Of a stretch of 49,856 nucleotides of DNA, positions 16,610 to 25,800 are shown in pieces. The notes beneath the pieces were generated by a model. That model had not been told where the DNA came from and ran no database searches. It worked only from the letters and a program-made list of their open reading frames with translations. A program made the position numbers and the translations under genes. How positions within the stretch are numbered: the first letter of the stretch is position 1; every line of letters begins with the position of its first letter. The stretch comes from an uncultured Lachnospiraceae bacterium (GTDB taxonomy: Bacteria > Bacillota_A > Clostridia > Lachnospirales > Lachnospiraceae), in contig CANOBT010000024.1 of assembly GCA_947564305.1 (NCBI GenBank), positions 1 through 49,856 on the forward strand, given 5' to 3'.

Positions 16610-19395
16610 TTATTTTTATCCTCCTTTTTTCCAAGCCGTACAGCTTCCATCTGCTGTGCCGTATCCTCATCCAGCCATTCAAATAAATAATTCTTGTCAT
16701 ATCCTGGTTGATTCAGATAACTCTTTCTCATCTCCTGATTCGCAAGTTCAATCTCCTCCCACAGCTCTTTTGCAGAAAGAAGGCTGCATCCCTGGCCGCG
16801 GATAATCACCTGCTCGGTTCCGTCCGAGGTGGCTACAGTCACATGATATTTCCGGCCAATCTCATGAGCGGTCTTTTCAATATACTGATCCGCAGTCTCT
16901 GCTTCCTTTGTATACACCACATAGATATTATGGAATTTTTGCACTTCTCCCGGAAAACCCTCTACTTTATAAGCGTCAAATACAAGAATGACCGTACATT
17001 TCTTAATTCCCTGGTAATTGCCCAGAATATCCATCAGCTTCCCTCTTGCCCCGTCAATATTGATTTCTGCAAGTTCCCGCAATTCCTCCCAGGCAAAAAT
17101 AATATTATATCCATCTACAAGAAGATACTCCTTCTGTCTCTTTCCTGACATTCCTGTTTTCTTAGATTCCCTTGGCCCGTCCCTTTTCGTATATTCCAAA
17201 TGTTTCCCAGGTTGACTTTCCTTCGAGTGAAATGCCGCATCAGACTTCCTATAGGAAAACTTTTTACGCGCCTGTTCACGCTTCTGCCTGGATGCAAGAA
17301 TCATCCGCTCCAATTCCTTCTCTTCTTCCGGTGAAAGGGTAATCTCTCTGCTCGTGTGACGTCTGGGCTGATTCACCACCTGTGTCTCTCTTGTTTCCTG
17401 GGATTTATGTATCACACTCTCCAAATGCATATATTCCCCCACCTGGTCCCATGGCACCACAAACCCAGCCCCATGAGCGCAAAAAACAGAACCCGTAGGA
17501 TTGTCCAGATCCCGCTCTGAATCATAGCCCTTCTCTGCTATCACCTCTTCTGCATTGTGGCAGGGCTGATATCCTTTCAAACTGCAGGACAATCTTCCTC
17601 TTCCCTTCGTATATGCAGCCAGTTCCACCTGATAATCCCTCATATTCACAACCGGAACACAGCCTTCCAAAATGGCGGTCTCTCCCTCCTGTCTGGGCGT
17701 GCCAAAGGTTCCATGCATCCGCTGCATATCTGATAAGGCTCGTCCAACAGCCTCTGACGGAACTTCCAACCGATAATCGTAATAGGGCTCCAGCAAGACA
17801 CTCTCCGCCTTTTTTAATCCCTGCCGTACTGCGCGGTAAGTAGCCTGGCGGAAATCGCCGCCCTCCGTATGCTTCTGATGTGCCCGCCCCGCTGCCAAGG
17901 TAATTCGCATATCCGTAACAGGCGCCCCCGTCAGAACCCCTACATGCTCCTTTTCTTCCAGGTGGGTCAAAATCAGCCTCTGCCAGTTTCGGTCCAGCAC
18001 ATCTTCACTGCACGCTGTATCAAACTGCAGGCCGCTTCCCTGTTCTCCCGGCTCCAACAGCAAATGTACTTCTGCATAATGCCGCAAAGGTTCAAAATGT
18101 CCTACGCCCTCCACAGCCCCCGCAATTGTTTCTTTGTATACAATATTGCCTGTTCCAAATTCCACATTTACATGAAAGCGTTCCATAATCAGACGTTTCA
18201 ATATCTCTATCTGCACCTCTCCCATGAGCTGAGCATGAATTTCCCCCAGTGTCTCATTCCATACAATGTGCAGCAACGGCTCCTCCTCTTCAAGCTGCCG
18301 CAGATTTTTCAACATCACATGGACATCACAGTCCGGTGGAAGCTGAATCTGGTACGTCAACACGGGCTCTAACACCGGCATCCCTGACTCTGATTCCATT
18401 CCTAAGCCTTCCCCTGGAAATGTCCTGGTCAGTCCTGTCACGGCACAGACTGTACCTGCCGAAACTTCATCCACAGCCTCATACTTTGCCCCGGAATAGA
18501 TTCTAATCTGGTTTACTTTTTCTTCCCAGTTATCTTCTGTCTTATCCGATTTCCGGTTGGTTAGTAAATCCTTAACCCTCAGTCTTCCTCCTGTAACCTT
18601 TAAATAAGTAAGACGATTCCCCTGGTCATCCCTGGAAATTTTATAAATCTTAGCCCCAAAGGAATCTGGGTAAGATACCTTGGGAGAATATTTTGTAAAT
18701 CCATGCAGGAATTCCTCTACACCAGTCATTTTCAATGCAGAACCAAAAAAACAGGGAAACAGCTTCCTCTGTGCAATCAAGTCCCTGATGTCCTCATCGC
18801 TTACCGATCCATTTTCCAAGAAAGAATCTAATACCGCCTCATCACACATGGCAATCGTTTCATGAAACTCCTCCTCTGTCTGAGGCCCGTTACTAAAATC
18901 TACACAGTTTTCATCCAACCGTTTTTTCAATTCCTCCAACAGTCTCTTAGCATCGGTTCCGTCCTGATCCATCTTATTCACAAATAAAAATGCAGGAACC
19001 CGATACCTGGAAAGAAGATTCCACAAAGTTTCCGTATGCCCCTGTACTCCATCCGCACCGCTGACGACCAGAATTGCAGCATCCAGTACCTGCAGGGTCC
19101 TCTCCATTTCAGCCGAAAAGTCCACATGCCCCGGAGTATCCAGAAGCGTCACAACCATGTCCCCTAGTGGAAGGACCGCCTGCTTAGAAAAAATTGTGAT
19201 TCCTCGTTCCCTCTCCAATTCAAAAGTATCCAGAAATGCATCCTTGTTATCTACCCGGCCGAGCTTCCGTATGGTTCCACTCAAATAAAGCAGTGCCTCC
19301 GATAGAGTCGTCTTTCCCGCATCTACATGGGCCAACACACCTACACTAATCTGTTTTTTATGCTTATTTGGTTTATTTTCTGATGTACTGCCCAT
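16606..19395 (-). CDS. Tet(M)/EF-G-like ribosome-protection GTPase fused to a Rae1/YacP-like NYN ribonuclease domain
   Basis: A 929-residue two-part protein. Residues 1 to about 690 form an EF-G-like factor of the tetracycline ribosomal protection type: GVLAHVDAGKTTLSEALLY (G1), GITIF (G2), LLDTPGHVDF (G3), NKMDQDG (G4), then domains II to V. A charged linker (about 690-755) leads to a YacP/Rae1 NYN domain (756 to about 890) with EYLLVDGYNIIFAWEEL, ILVFDAYKVEG, TKEAETADQYIEK and VATSDGTEQ, which place acidic residues as in Rae1. Rae1 of Bacillus is an endoribonuclease that cuts mRNA in the ribosomal A site. The start is the ATG at 19395 with AAGGGG upstream. It heads the operon with nicotinamidase, alcohol dehydrogenase and proBA. 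Confidence 0.85.
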   Translation of the reverse strand: MGSTSENKPNKHKKQISVGVLAHVDAGKTTLSEALLYLSGTIRKLGRVDNKDAFLDTFELERERGITIFSKQAVLPLGDMVVTLLDTPGHVDFSAEMERTLQVLDAAILVVSGADGVQGHTETLWNLLSRYRVPAFLFVNKMDQDGTDAKRLLEELKKRLDENCVDFSNGPQTEEEFHETIAMCDEAVLDSFLENGSVSDEDIRDLIAQRKLFPCFFGSALKMTGVEEFLHGFTKYSPKVSYPDSFGAKIYKISRDDQGNRLTYLKVTGGRLRVKDLLTNRKSDKTEDNWEEKVNQIRIYSGAKYEAVDEVSAGTVCAVTGLTRTFPGEGLGMESESGMPVLEPVLTYQIQLPPDCDVHVMLKNLRQLEEEEPLLHIVWNETLGEIHAQLMGEVQIEILKRLIMERFHVNVEFGTGNIVYKETIAGAVEGVGHFEPLRHYAEVHLLLEPGEQGSGLQFDTACSEDVLDRNWQRLILTHLEEKEHVGVLTGAPVTDMRITLAAGRAHQKHTEGGDFRQATYRAVRQGLKKAESVLLEPYYDYRLEVPSEAVGRALSDMQRMHGTFGTPRQEGETAILEGCVPVVNMRDYQVELAAYTKGRGRLSCSLKGYQPCHNAEEVIAEKGYDSERDLDNPTGSVFCAHGAGFVVPWDQVGEYMHLESVIHKSQETRETQVVNQPRRHTSREITLSPEEEKELERMILASRQKREQARKKFSYRKSDAAFHSKESQPGKHLEYTKRDGPRESKKTGMSGKRQKEYLLVDGYNIIFAWEELRELAEINIDGARGKLMDILGNYQGIKKCTVILVFDAYKVEGFPGEVQKFHNIYVVYTKEAETADQYIEKTAHEIGRKYHVTVATSDGTEQVIIRGQGCSLLSAKELWEEIELANQEMRKSYLNQPGYDKNYLFEWLDEDTAQQMEAVRLGKKEDKNK

Positions 19396-19430
19396 CAAAA
19401 ATGCCCCTTTCTGTCCTCTATAATTTTATT

Positions 19431-19459
19431 ATTATAGCATAGAAAAGTGTATTCGTCGA
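19431..19459 (-). promoter_or_regulatory. Promoter of the GTPase-proBA operon
   Basis: TCGACG and TATAAT on the minus strand with 17-base spacing, about 35 bases before the GTPase start. The -35 box matches at four of six positions. Confidence 0.5.
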
Positions 19460-19506
19460 TAAGCCAAAATTATTTGCCTTGGCTTTTATGCATTTTTATT
19501 GTATAT

Positions 19507-19524
19507 AATGAATATTTATTCATT
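19507..19524. promoter_or_regulatory. ARG box (ArgR/AhrC operator) upstream of argG
   Basis: AATGAATATTTATTCATT fits the ARG box consensus (TGAAT, four A/T, ATTCA) without mismatch and is a perfect palindrome. It lies about 30 bases upstream of the argG -35 box, between argG and the divergent GTPase operon. Arginine-bound ArgR would be expected to control argG here and might also affect the divergent promoter. Confidence 0.8.
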
Positions 19525-19554
19525 TTTTTGTATAATTCAAGCAGATTTTCAATT

Positions 19555-19584
19555 TTGCAACATTTCCTCTTGCATAATTATAAT
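19555..19584 (+). promoter_or_regulatory. Promoter of argG
   Basis: TTGCAA and TATAAT with 18-base spacing. The -10 box is 52 bases before the argG start codon. Confidence 0.65.
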
Positions 19585-19636
19585 GTGTGGTGTATAGTAT
19601 CTTTGCAAAGCAAATGAGAATCAGGAGGCAATGATA

Positions 19637-20857
19637 ATGAGTAAAGAAAAAGTTGTATTAGCATATTCTGGTGGTCTTGACACCACTGCAATCATCCCAT
19701 GGTTAAAGGAGAACTTCGATTATGAGGTTATCTGCTGCTGTATCGACTGTGGACAGGGAGAAGAATTGGACGGACTGGAAGAAAGGGCAAAACTGTCCGG
19801 CGCTTCTAAATTATATATTGAAAACATTATTGATGAATTCTGTGATGAATACATTATGCCCTGTGTAAAAGCCGGCGCTGTTTATGAAAATAAGTACCTG
19901 TTGGGAACCTCTATGGCACGTCCGGTTATTGCAAAACGTCTGGTAGAAATCGCACGGAAAGAGAATGCATCCGCCATCTGTCACGGTGCTACCGGCAAAG
20001 GCAATGACCAGATTCGTTTTGAACTTGGAATCAAGGCTTTGGCACCAGATCTTAAGATCATTGCCCCATGGCGTATGACAGACGTATGGACCATGCAGTC
20101 CCGTGAAGATGAAATCGAATATTGTAAGAAGCATGGAATTGACCTGCCATTTGACGCAAAGCACAGCTACAGCCGTGACCGCAACCTGTGGCACATCAGC
20201 CACGAGGGATTGGAACTGGAAGATCCTGCACAGGAGCCGAATTATGATGATTTGCTGGTACTCGGTGTATCTCCGGAAAAAGCACCGGATGAAGGCGAAT
20301 ATGTGACCATGACATTTGAAGCAGGCGTTCCAAAGAGTCTGAATGGAAAAGAGATGAAAGTATCCGAGATCATCACCGAGTTAAATGCTCTGGGCGGAAA
20401 ACATGGTATCGGAATTATTGATATCGTTGAGAACCGTGTAGTAGGCATGAAATCCCGCGGTGTATATGAGACACCCGGCGGAACCATACTGATGGAAGCG
20501 CATCAGCAGTTGGAAGAGCTTGTACTCGACCGTGCAACCTACGAAGCGAAGAAGGACCTTGGAAATAAATTTGCGCAGATTGTATATGAGGGAAAATGGT
20601 TCACTCCATTGCGTGAGGCAATCCAGGCATTCGTAGATGTGACTCAGCAGTATGTGACCGGAGAAGTGAAATTCAAATTATATAAAGGCAACATCATCAA
20701 AGCGGGTGAGACTTCTCCATATTCCTTATACAGCGAATCTCTGGCAAGTTTTACCACCGGAGAATTATATGACCACCATGATGCGGACGGATTTATCAAT
20801 CTGTTTGGACTTCCGCTGAAGGTGCGTGCCATGAAAATGCAGCAATTAAATAAATAG
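19637..20857 (+). CDS. argG: Argininosuccinate synthase
   Basis: A 406-residue argininosuccinate synthase, which joins citrulline and aspartate with ATP in arginine synthesis. The N-terminal P-loop [13 protein letters not shown], the [11 protein letters not shown] strand, [31 protein letters not shown] and [26 protein letters not shown] are all family signatures. The start at 19637 has AGGAGG eight bases upstream; the ATG six bases earlier is too close to that site. argH is not adjacent. Regulation by ArgR is suggested by the perfect ARG box upstream. Confidence 0.96.
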   Translation: MSKEKVVLAYSGGLDTTAIIPWLKENFDYEVICCCIDCGQGEELDGLEERAKLSGASKLYIENIIDEFCDEYIMPCVKAGAVYENKYLLGTSMARPVIAKRLVEIARKENASAICHGATGKGNDQIRFELGIKALAPDLKIIAPWRMTDVWTMQSREDEIEYCKKHGIDLPFDAKHSYSRDRNLWHISHEGLELEDPAQEPNYDDLLVLGVSPEKAPDEGEYVTMTFEAGVPKSLNGKEMKVSEIITELNALGGKHGIGIIDIVENRVVGMKSRGVYETPGGTILMEAHQQLEELVLDRATYEAKKDLGNKFAQIVYEGKWFTPLREAIQAFVDVTQQYVTGEVKFKLYKGNIIKAGETSPYSLYSESLASFTTGELYDHHDADGFINLFGLPLKVRAMKMQQLNK

Positions 20858-20861
20858 AAAA

Positions 20862-20902
20862 ATGCAAAGAACCTGCCACTGGCTGCTTCTTCTGCATACT
20901 AT
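20862..20902. repeat. Hairpin repeat, copy 2, and stem-loop downstream of argG
   Basis: This is the second copy of the hairpin repeat found at 380-420, starting five bases after the argG stop. Arms TGCA/TGCA and AGAA/TTCT surround GCC/GGC. A second stem-loop follows at 20914-20953 with arms GGCCCG and CGGGCC. Neither has a long T-run, so they may protect the argG mRNA 3' end rather than act as a classic terminator. Confidence 0.45.
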
Positions 20903-20913
20903 GGCATTAAATC

Positions 20914-20953
20914 GGCCCGGATGCTGTGCATTGAAGTGTACACCATACGGGCC
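20914..20953. other. GC-rich stem-loop between argG and the convergent dipeptidase gene
   Basis: Arms GGCCCG and CGGGCC, extended by ATG/CAT after one mismatch, enclose a loop of about 20 bases. It lies between two convergent genes and could end or stabilise either transcript. No T-tract follows on either side. Confidence 0.4.
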
Positions 20954-20985
20954 ATTAAAGTAAACAATAACTTTATCCACAGTTT

Positions 20986-21972
20986 TTACAGAACAGCTTT
21001 TATAACTCTCATTGCATTTCCAGACCAGATTTTATCAATCTGCCGTTCGGTCATTCCTTGTCTTTTCATCGCTTCCCAGACCTGCTCCATCTCTCCGGGA
21101 CCTGATATATATCCTTTCACGTCTTTGGACACAAAACCATCAAAATCAGTCCCTATCGCCGGCACATCCTCCCCTGCCACATCCAACATATACGCTGCGT
21201 GACGGGCAATATCCTGTACGGTAACCTGTCTTTCCTCTTCTCGCAGAAATGCGGGATAAAAGTTCAATCCTGCCACTCCCCCCTTTTCTGCCAGTGCTCT
21301 CAACATCTCGTCTGTCAGATTTCTTGGATGGTTACACAGTGCCCGGACATTGGAATGGGATGCCACAATGGGGGAGCGGCTATGCCGAATACAATCCCAG
21401 AATCCCCCATCTGACAAATGAGATACATCCACGAGCATCCCTAATGCATTCATCTTCTCTACGATTTCCAGACCAAATTTCTTCAGTCCCTGGCTCATAA
21501 TCGTATTGTCTCTGCTGTTTGGATATCCTAGACAATTCTCATAATTCCACGTAAGAGTCATCAGGCGGATTCCCTGGTCGTACAATTCCTCAAGTCTCTC
21601 TGAACACTCATTTAAAACTCCGCCTTCTTCTACTGTTGCAATGGCAGAAATCAAATCTCTCCGATGATTCTCCTGTATCTCTTCATAATTTTTCGCAAGA
21701 CACAATTCCTGATTTTCTTCCTGTTGAATTCGTTTTATCATATCCAGGACCGCCTTAAATGCCAGGTCCCATGCTGCCGAATAGTCTGCAGACTTTTCCT
21801 CCATATATTCTTTTCTATCCACAAAACATGCAAAAAACTGTACCATTGTCCCGGCACATTTCATTCCTTCCATATCCACACATAAATGATTTACAAAAAT
21901 ATTTTCTTCTGCCCCTTTTCTTTGCAGTTCACTAATCGTATCACAGTGCATATCAACTAATTTTCTTACCAT
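20986..21972 (-). CDS. Peptidase M19 family dipeptidase (membrane dipeptidase)
   Basis: A 328-residue renal-dipeptidase-like metallopeptidase. The first zinc ligands lie in VDMHCDTI (His and Asp of the HxD motif, residues 9-11). The bridging Glu is in TVEEGGVL, and further His residues are in LVDVSHLSDGGFWD and VASHSNVRALCNHPRN. GTDFDGF near the end is the family's last catalytic Asp region. It hydrolyses dipeptides, often with D-residues, in the cytoplasm; there is no signal peptide. AGGA lies seven bases before the ATG. It is divergent from an amidotransferase gene, both perhaps serving gamma-glutamyl or dipeptide breakdown. Confidence 0.9.
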   Translation of the reverse strand: MVRKLVDMHCDTISELQRKGAEENIFVNHLCVDMEGMKCAGTMVQFFACFVDRKEYMEEKSADYSAAWDLAFKAVLDMIKRIQQEENQELCLAKNYEEIQENHRRDLISAIATVEEGGVLNECSERLEELYDQGIRLMTLTWNYENCLGYPNSRDNTIMSQGLKKFGLEIVEKMNALGMLVDVSHLSDGGFWDCIRHSRSPIVASHSNVRALCNHPRNLTDEMLRALAEKGGVAGLNFYPAFLREEERQVTVQDIARHAAYMLDVAGEDVPAIGTDFDGFVSKDVKGYISGPGEMEQVWEAMKRQGMTERQIDKIWSGNAMRVIKAVL

Positions 21973-22086
21973 TTGGAATTCCTTTCTTTTTCTATATTAT
22001 GCCAAAAATATGTATATTCTTTTTCCTTTATACATACTCTATGGTACAAATATCTTTAATAAGTATACCACAAAAAAGGAGACTTT

Positions 22087-22809
22087 ATGAAACCTAAAAT
22101 CGGTGTCATCGTATGCGGCTTTATCGAGAATAAACAGTTTGTGACAAATGCATATATCCAATCTATCCGATATTCCGGGGGAATTCCTCTCATTCTTCCG
22201 CTCATCCGTTCCAACCAGATTATCCAGGAATATCGCCAGCTCTGCGACGGTTTCCTCTTCTGCGGCGGAAATGACATCACGCCGCTGCTGTTTGGCCAGG
22301 AACCCCAAAAAGGAAATGGACAGACAAATATTTCCTTGGATCTCTTCCAAATCCGGCTCATGAAGGAAGTTCTGAAAACAAGAAAACCTGTATTTTCTAT
22401 CTGCCGCGGTATGCAGGTATTCAACGTAGCCTGCGGCGGCACGATATTCCAGGATATTTCCCTTCAGCCTGGCAGGCATCTGGATCACATGCAGCAATCC
22501 GACACCCGAAGTGAAGTCAGTCACAAAATTCATGTTAAGCAAGGCAGTCAGCTAAAAAAATATATTGGAAGCCTTTTGTATGTGAACAGTTTTCACCATC
22601 AGACTTTGGACAAAATCGGGAAAAACCTGATTGTCTCTGCCACCGCTTCGGATCAGACCATAGAAGCTGTAGAAATGCCCTCTCATCCATTTGCAATCGG
22701 TGTGCAGTGGCATCCGGAATGTATGTACCGCACCTCCTCAGAAATGCGGGAATTATTCAGCAGTTTTATTTTATGCGCATCATACAGCATGAATTCTGCT
22801 GAAGAATGA
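22087..22809 (+). CDS. Gamma-glutamyl-gamma-aminobutyrate hydrolase family protein (peptidase C26)
   Basis: A 240-residue class I glutamine amidotransferase-like hydrolase of the PuuD/C26 family. The nucleophile is Cys106 in FSICRGMQVFNVACGGT, and the His-Glu pair lies in FAIGVQWHPECMY. The N-terminal PKIGVIVCGF and DGFLFCGGNDI segments complete the fold. These enzymes cleave gamma-glutamyl amide bonds such as in gamma-glutamyl-GABA. AAAGGAG precedes the ATG. It is divergent from the M19 dipeptidase and convergent with purL, with 14 bases between the two stop codons. The true substrate is unknown. Confidence 0.87.
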   Translation: MKPKIGVIVCGFIENKQFVTNAYIQSIRYSGGIPLILPLIRSNQIIQEYRQLCDGFLFCGGNDITPLLFGQEPQKGNGQTNISLDLFQIRLMKEVLKTRKPVFSICRGMQVFNVACGGTIFQDISLQPGRHLDHMQQSDTRSEVSHKIHVKQGSQLKKYIGSLLYVNSFHHQTLDKIGKNLIVSATASDQTIEAVEMPSHPFAIGVQWHPECMYRTSSEMRELFSSFILCASYSMNSAEE

Positions 22810-22823
22810 CAGTGTTCTATATT

Positions 22824-25800
22824 CTACTGAAAATATTTTACTCCAGATTCAAAAATCTTTACATCCTGTTCCCCATAAATGTTGATTGCAACAGACCGGT
22901 CTCTCCTTTCAGAATGCGCCATCTTTCCAAGCACCCTTCCGTCCGGACTTGTAATGCCTTCAATCGCCCGATAAGAGCCATTCACGTTCCACTCCTCGTC
23001 CAGGGTGATGACTCCTTCCGGATTACAATACTGCGTGGCAACCTGACCGTTTTCAAACAATTTTTCCAGCCATTCCTCATTCGCCACGAAACGTCCTTCC
23101 CCATGGGATGCCGGATTAGTATACACTCCGCCTAACTGAGCATAAGCCAGCCAAGGAGATTTATTGCTCACTACTTTGGTATAAACCATCTTGGAGACAT
23201 GACGTCCGATGGTATTATAAGTCAACGTCGGAGAATCCGCCGCCTGCCCGATAATCTTTCCGTATGGCACCAATCCTAGTTTAATCAGAGCCTGAAAGCC
23301 ATTGCAGATTCCCAGTGCAAGTCCGTCCCGTTCATTTAGGAGCTTTTCGACTGCCTCCTTAATTTTTGCATTCCGAAAGGCTGTTGCAAAGAATTTTGCA
23401 GAACCATCCGGCTCATCTCCGGCACTGAATCCACCTGGGAACATAATCATCTGCGCCTGAGAGATTGCCTTCTCAAATTCATCCACAGACTCACGGATTC
23501 CCTGCGCATCCAGATTACGGAACACTCTTGTGATGACCTTTGCACCTGCACGTTCAAATGCCATTTTACTGTCATACTCACAGTTGGTTCCTGGGAATAC
23601 AGGAATAAATACCGTAGGCTGTCCAATCTTATGACTGCATACATGAATACCGATGCCTTCCTCTGCCGCAGAATACAATCTGTCTTCTAATGTATCCACA
23701 CAAACTGCACCTGACTTCGTTGCAAATACCTGCTCTAACGTACCCGTCCATGCATCAATGGCCTCTTCCATCGTAATCTTCGTATTTCCATAGGAAAATG
23801 TTTTATCGTCTGTCACTTCGCCAATTAAAGTGTATGTGATGCTTAGAGTTCCAACCTTATCTGCCGGAACCTCAGCAATCAAATCTCCGAATGCCGGCGC
23901 AAACGCATCTCTAGGGTCTACATTATGCTCAATCTTCACGCCCAACTGATTTCCAAATGCCATCTTGCTGACTGCTGCAAGAATTCCATGACGATCCAGT
24001 GCATAGGCCGATACAATCTTGCCATTACGAATATCATCCGTAAACTTGCCGTACTGCTCCATCACGTTTTCATAGACGGGAAGTTCAAATGCATCTCTGT
24101 CGATTCTAAGCCATACAAGCTTATTTCCTGCCTGCTTCAATTCCGGTGTGATAATCTCCTTTTCCACTGCCATGTCCACTGCAAAGGAAACCAGAGTGGG
24201 CGGCACATCAATATCCTGGAACGTACCGGACATACTGTCTTTTCCTCCAATCGACGGCAGTCCGAATCCAAGCTGCGCATGATAGGCTCCAAGAAGTGCT
24301 GCAAAAGGCTGGCTCCATCTCTTCGGGTCTTCTGTCATCCTGCGAAAATATTCCTGGAAGGTAAAGCGAATCTTCCGGTAGTCTCCGCCGGCAGCCACGA
24401 TTTTTGCGATAGACTCTGTCACGGCATAGATTGCCCCATGATAAGGACTCCAACTGGACAGATAGGGATCAAAACCATAACTCATCATGGATACACTGTC
24501 TGTTGTCCCATTCTGTACCGGAACCTTAGCGACCATGGCCTGAGTCTCTGTCATCTGATATTTTCCGCCATGAGGCATGAATACCGAACCTGCGCCGATA
24601 GAACCGTCAAACATTTCTACTAACCCTTTTTGAGAGCATACGTTTAAATCAGAAAGCATGGACAGCCACTTCTCTTTCACATCTTCCACATCTTCTCTGA
24701 CAAACAAAGAGCCTTCTCTTCCAGGAATCTCCACCTCCACATCCGTCTCCTGATGTGCACCGTTGGTGTCCAAAAATGCACGTGAAATATTGACAATCTC
24801 CGTTCCTCTCCACAGAAGGACAAGGCGCGGTGCTTCGGTCACAACCGCAACTTCTGTAGCTTCCAGATTTTCTTCCTTTGCATAATCCAAGAACTGTCCA
24901 ACATCCTTAGGGTCTACCACAACAGCCATACGTTCCTGGGATTCTGAAATTGCAATCTCTGTCCCATCCAGTCCGGCATATTTCTTCGGCACTTTATCCA
25001 GGTCTACCCGAAGTCCTTCTGCCAGCTCACCGATTGCCACAGAGACACCGCCTGCGCCAAAGTCATTACATTTCTTGATGAGTCTGCTGACTTCCTCCCT
25101 GCGGAACAGCCTCTGAATCTTACGTTCTGTAGGCGGATTTCCCTTTTGCACCTCTGCGCCGCATGTCTCGATAGATTCCTCCGTATGCACCTTGGAGGAA
25201 CCTGTCGCTCCGCCGCAGCCGTCCCGTCCGGTACGGCCGCCCAACAGAATAATGATATCACCTGGGTCCGAAGTCTCACGGATCACCGCACGCCTGGGAG
25301 CTGCCCCCATCACCGCACCGATTTCCATACGCTTTGCCACATAATCCGGATGGTAGATTTCTTTGACGGTTCCAGTAGAAAGCCCAATCTGGTTTCCATA
25401 GGAGCTATACCCTTTCGCAGCCCCTCGTACCAGTTTTTTCTGCGGCAGCTTTCCTTTCAAGGTATCTTTTACCGATACCGTTGGGTCCGCAGCACCAGTA
25501 ACACGCATGGCCTGATATACATAGGTCCTTCCGGACAATGGGTCACGAATGGCACCTCCAAGACAAGTAGCTGCCCCGCCAAATGGTTCAATCTCGGTGG
25601 GATGGTTGTGGGTCTCATTCTTAAAATTAATCAACCATTCTTCCTCTACGCCATCCACTTTTATCGGCACCACGATACTGCAGGCATTAATCTCGTCTGA
25701 CTCCTCCTGATCTGCAAGTTTTCCCTCTTTTTTCAGTTTTCGCATAGCCATCAATGCCAGATCCATCAAGCAGACAAACTTGTCTTCCCGGCCTGCAAAA

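Noticed and set aside
16606..19395. A plain tetracycline resistance gene
   Set aside because: The linker and Rae1-like domain and the housekeeping operon context do not fit an acquired tet gene; tetracycline protection remains possible but unsupported.
19531..19539. A second ARG box downstream of the perfect one (TATAATTCA)
   Set aside because: Only the right half matches; the left half has one of five bases.
20914..20953. Classic rho-independent terminator for argG
   Set aside because: The stem is strong but neither side has a T-run; listed only as a stem-loop.
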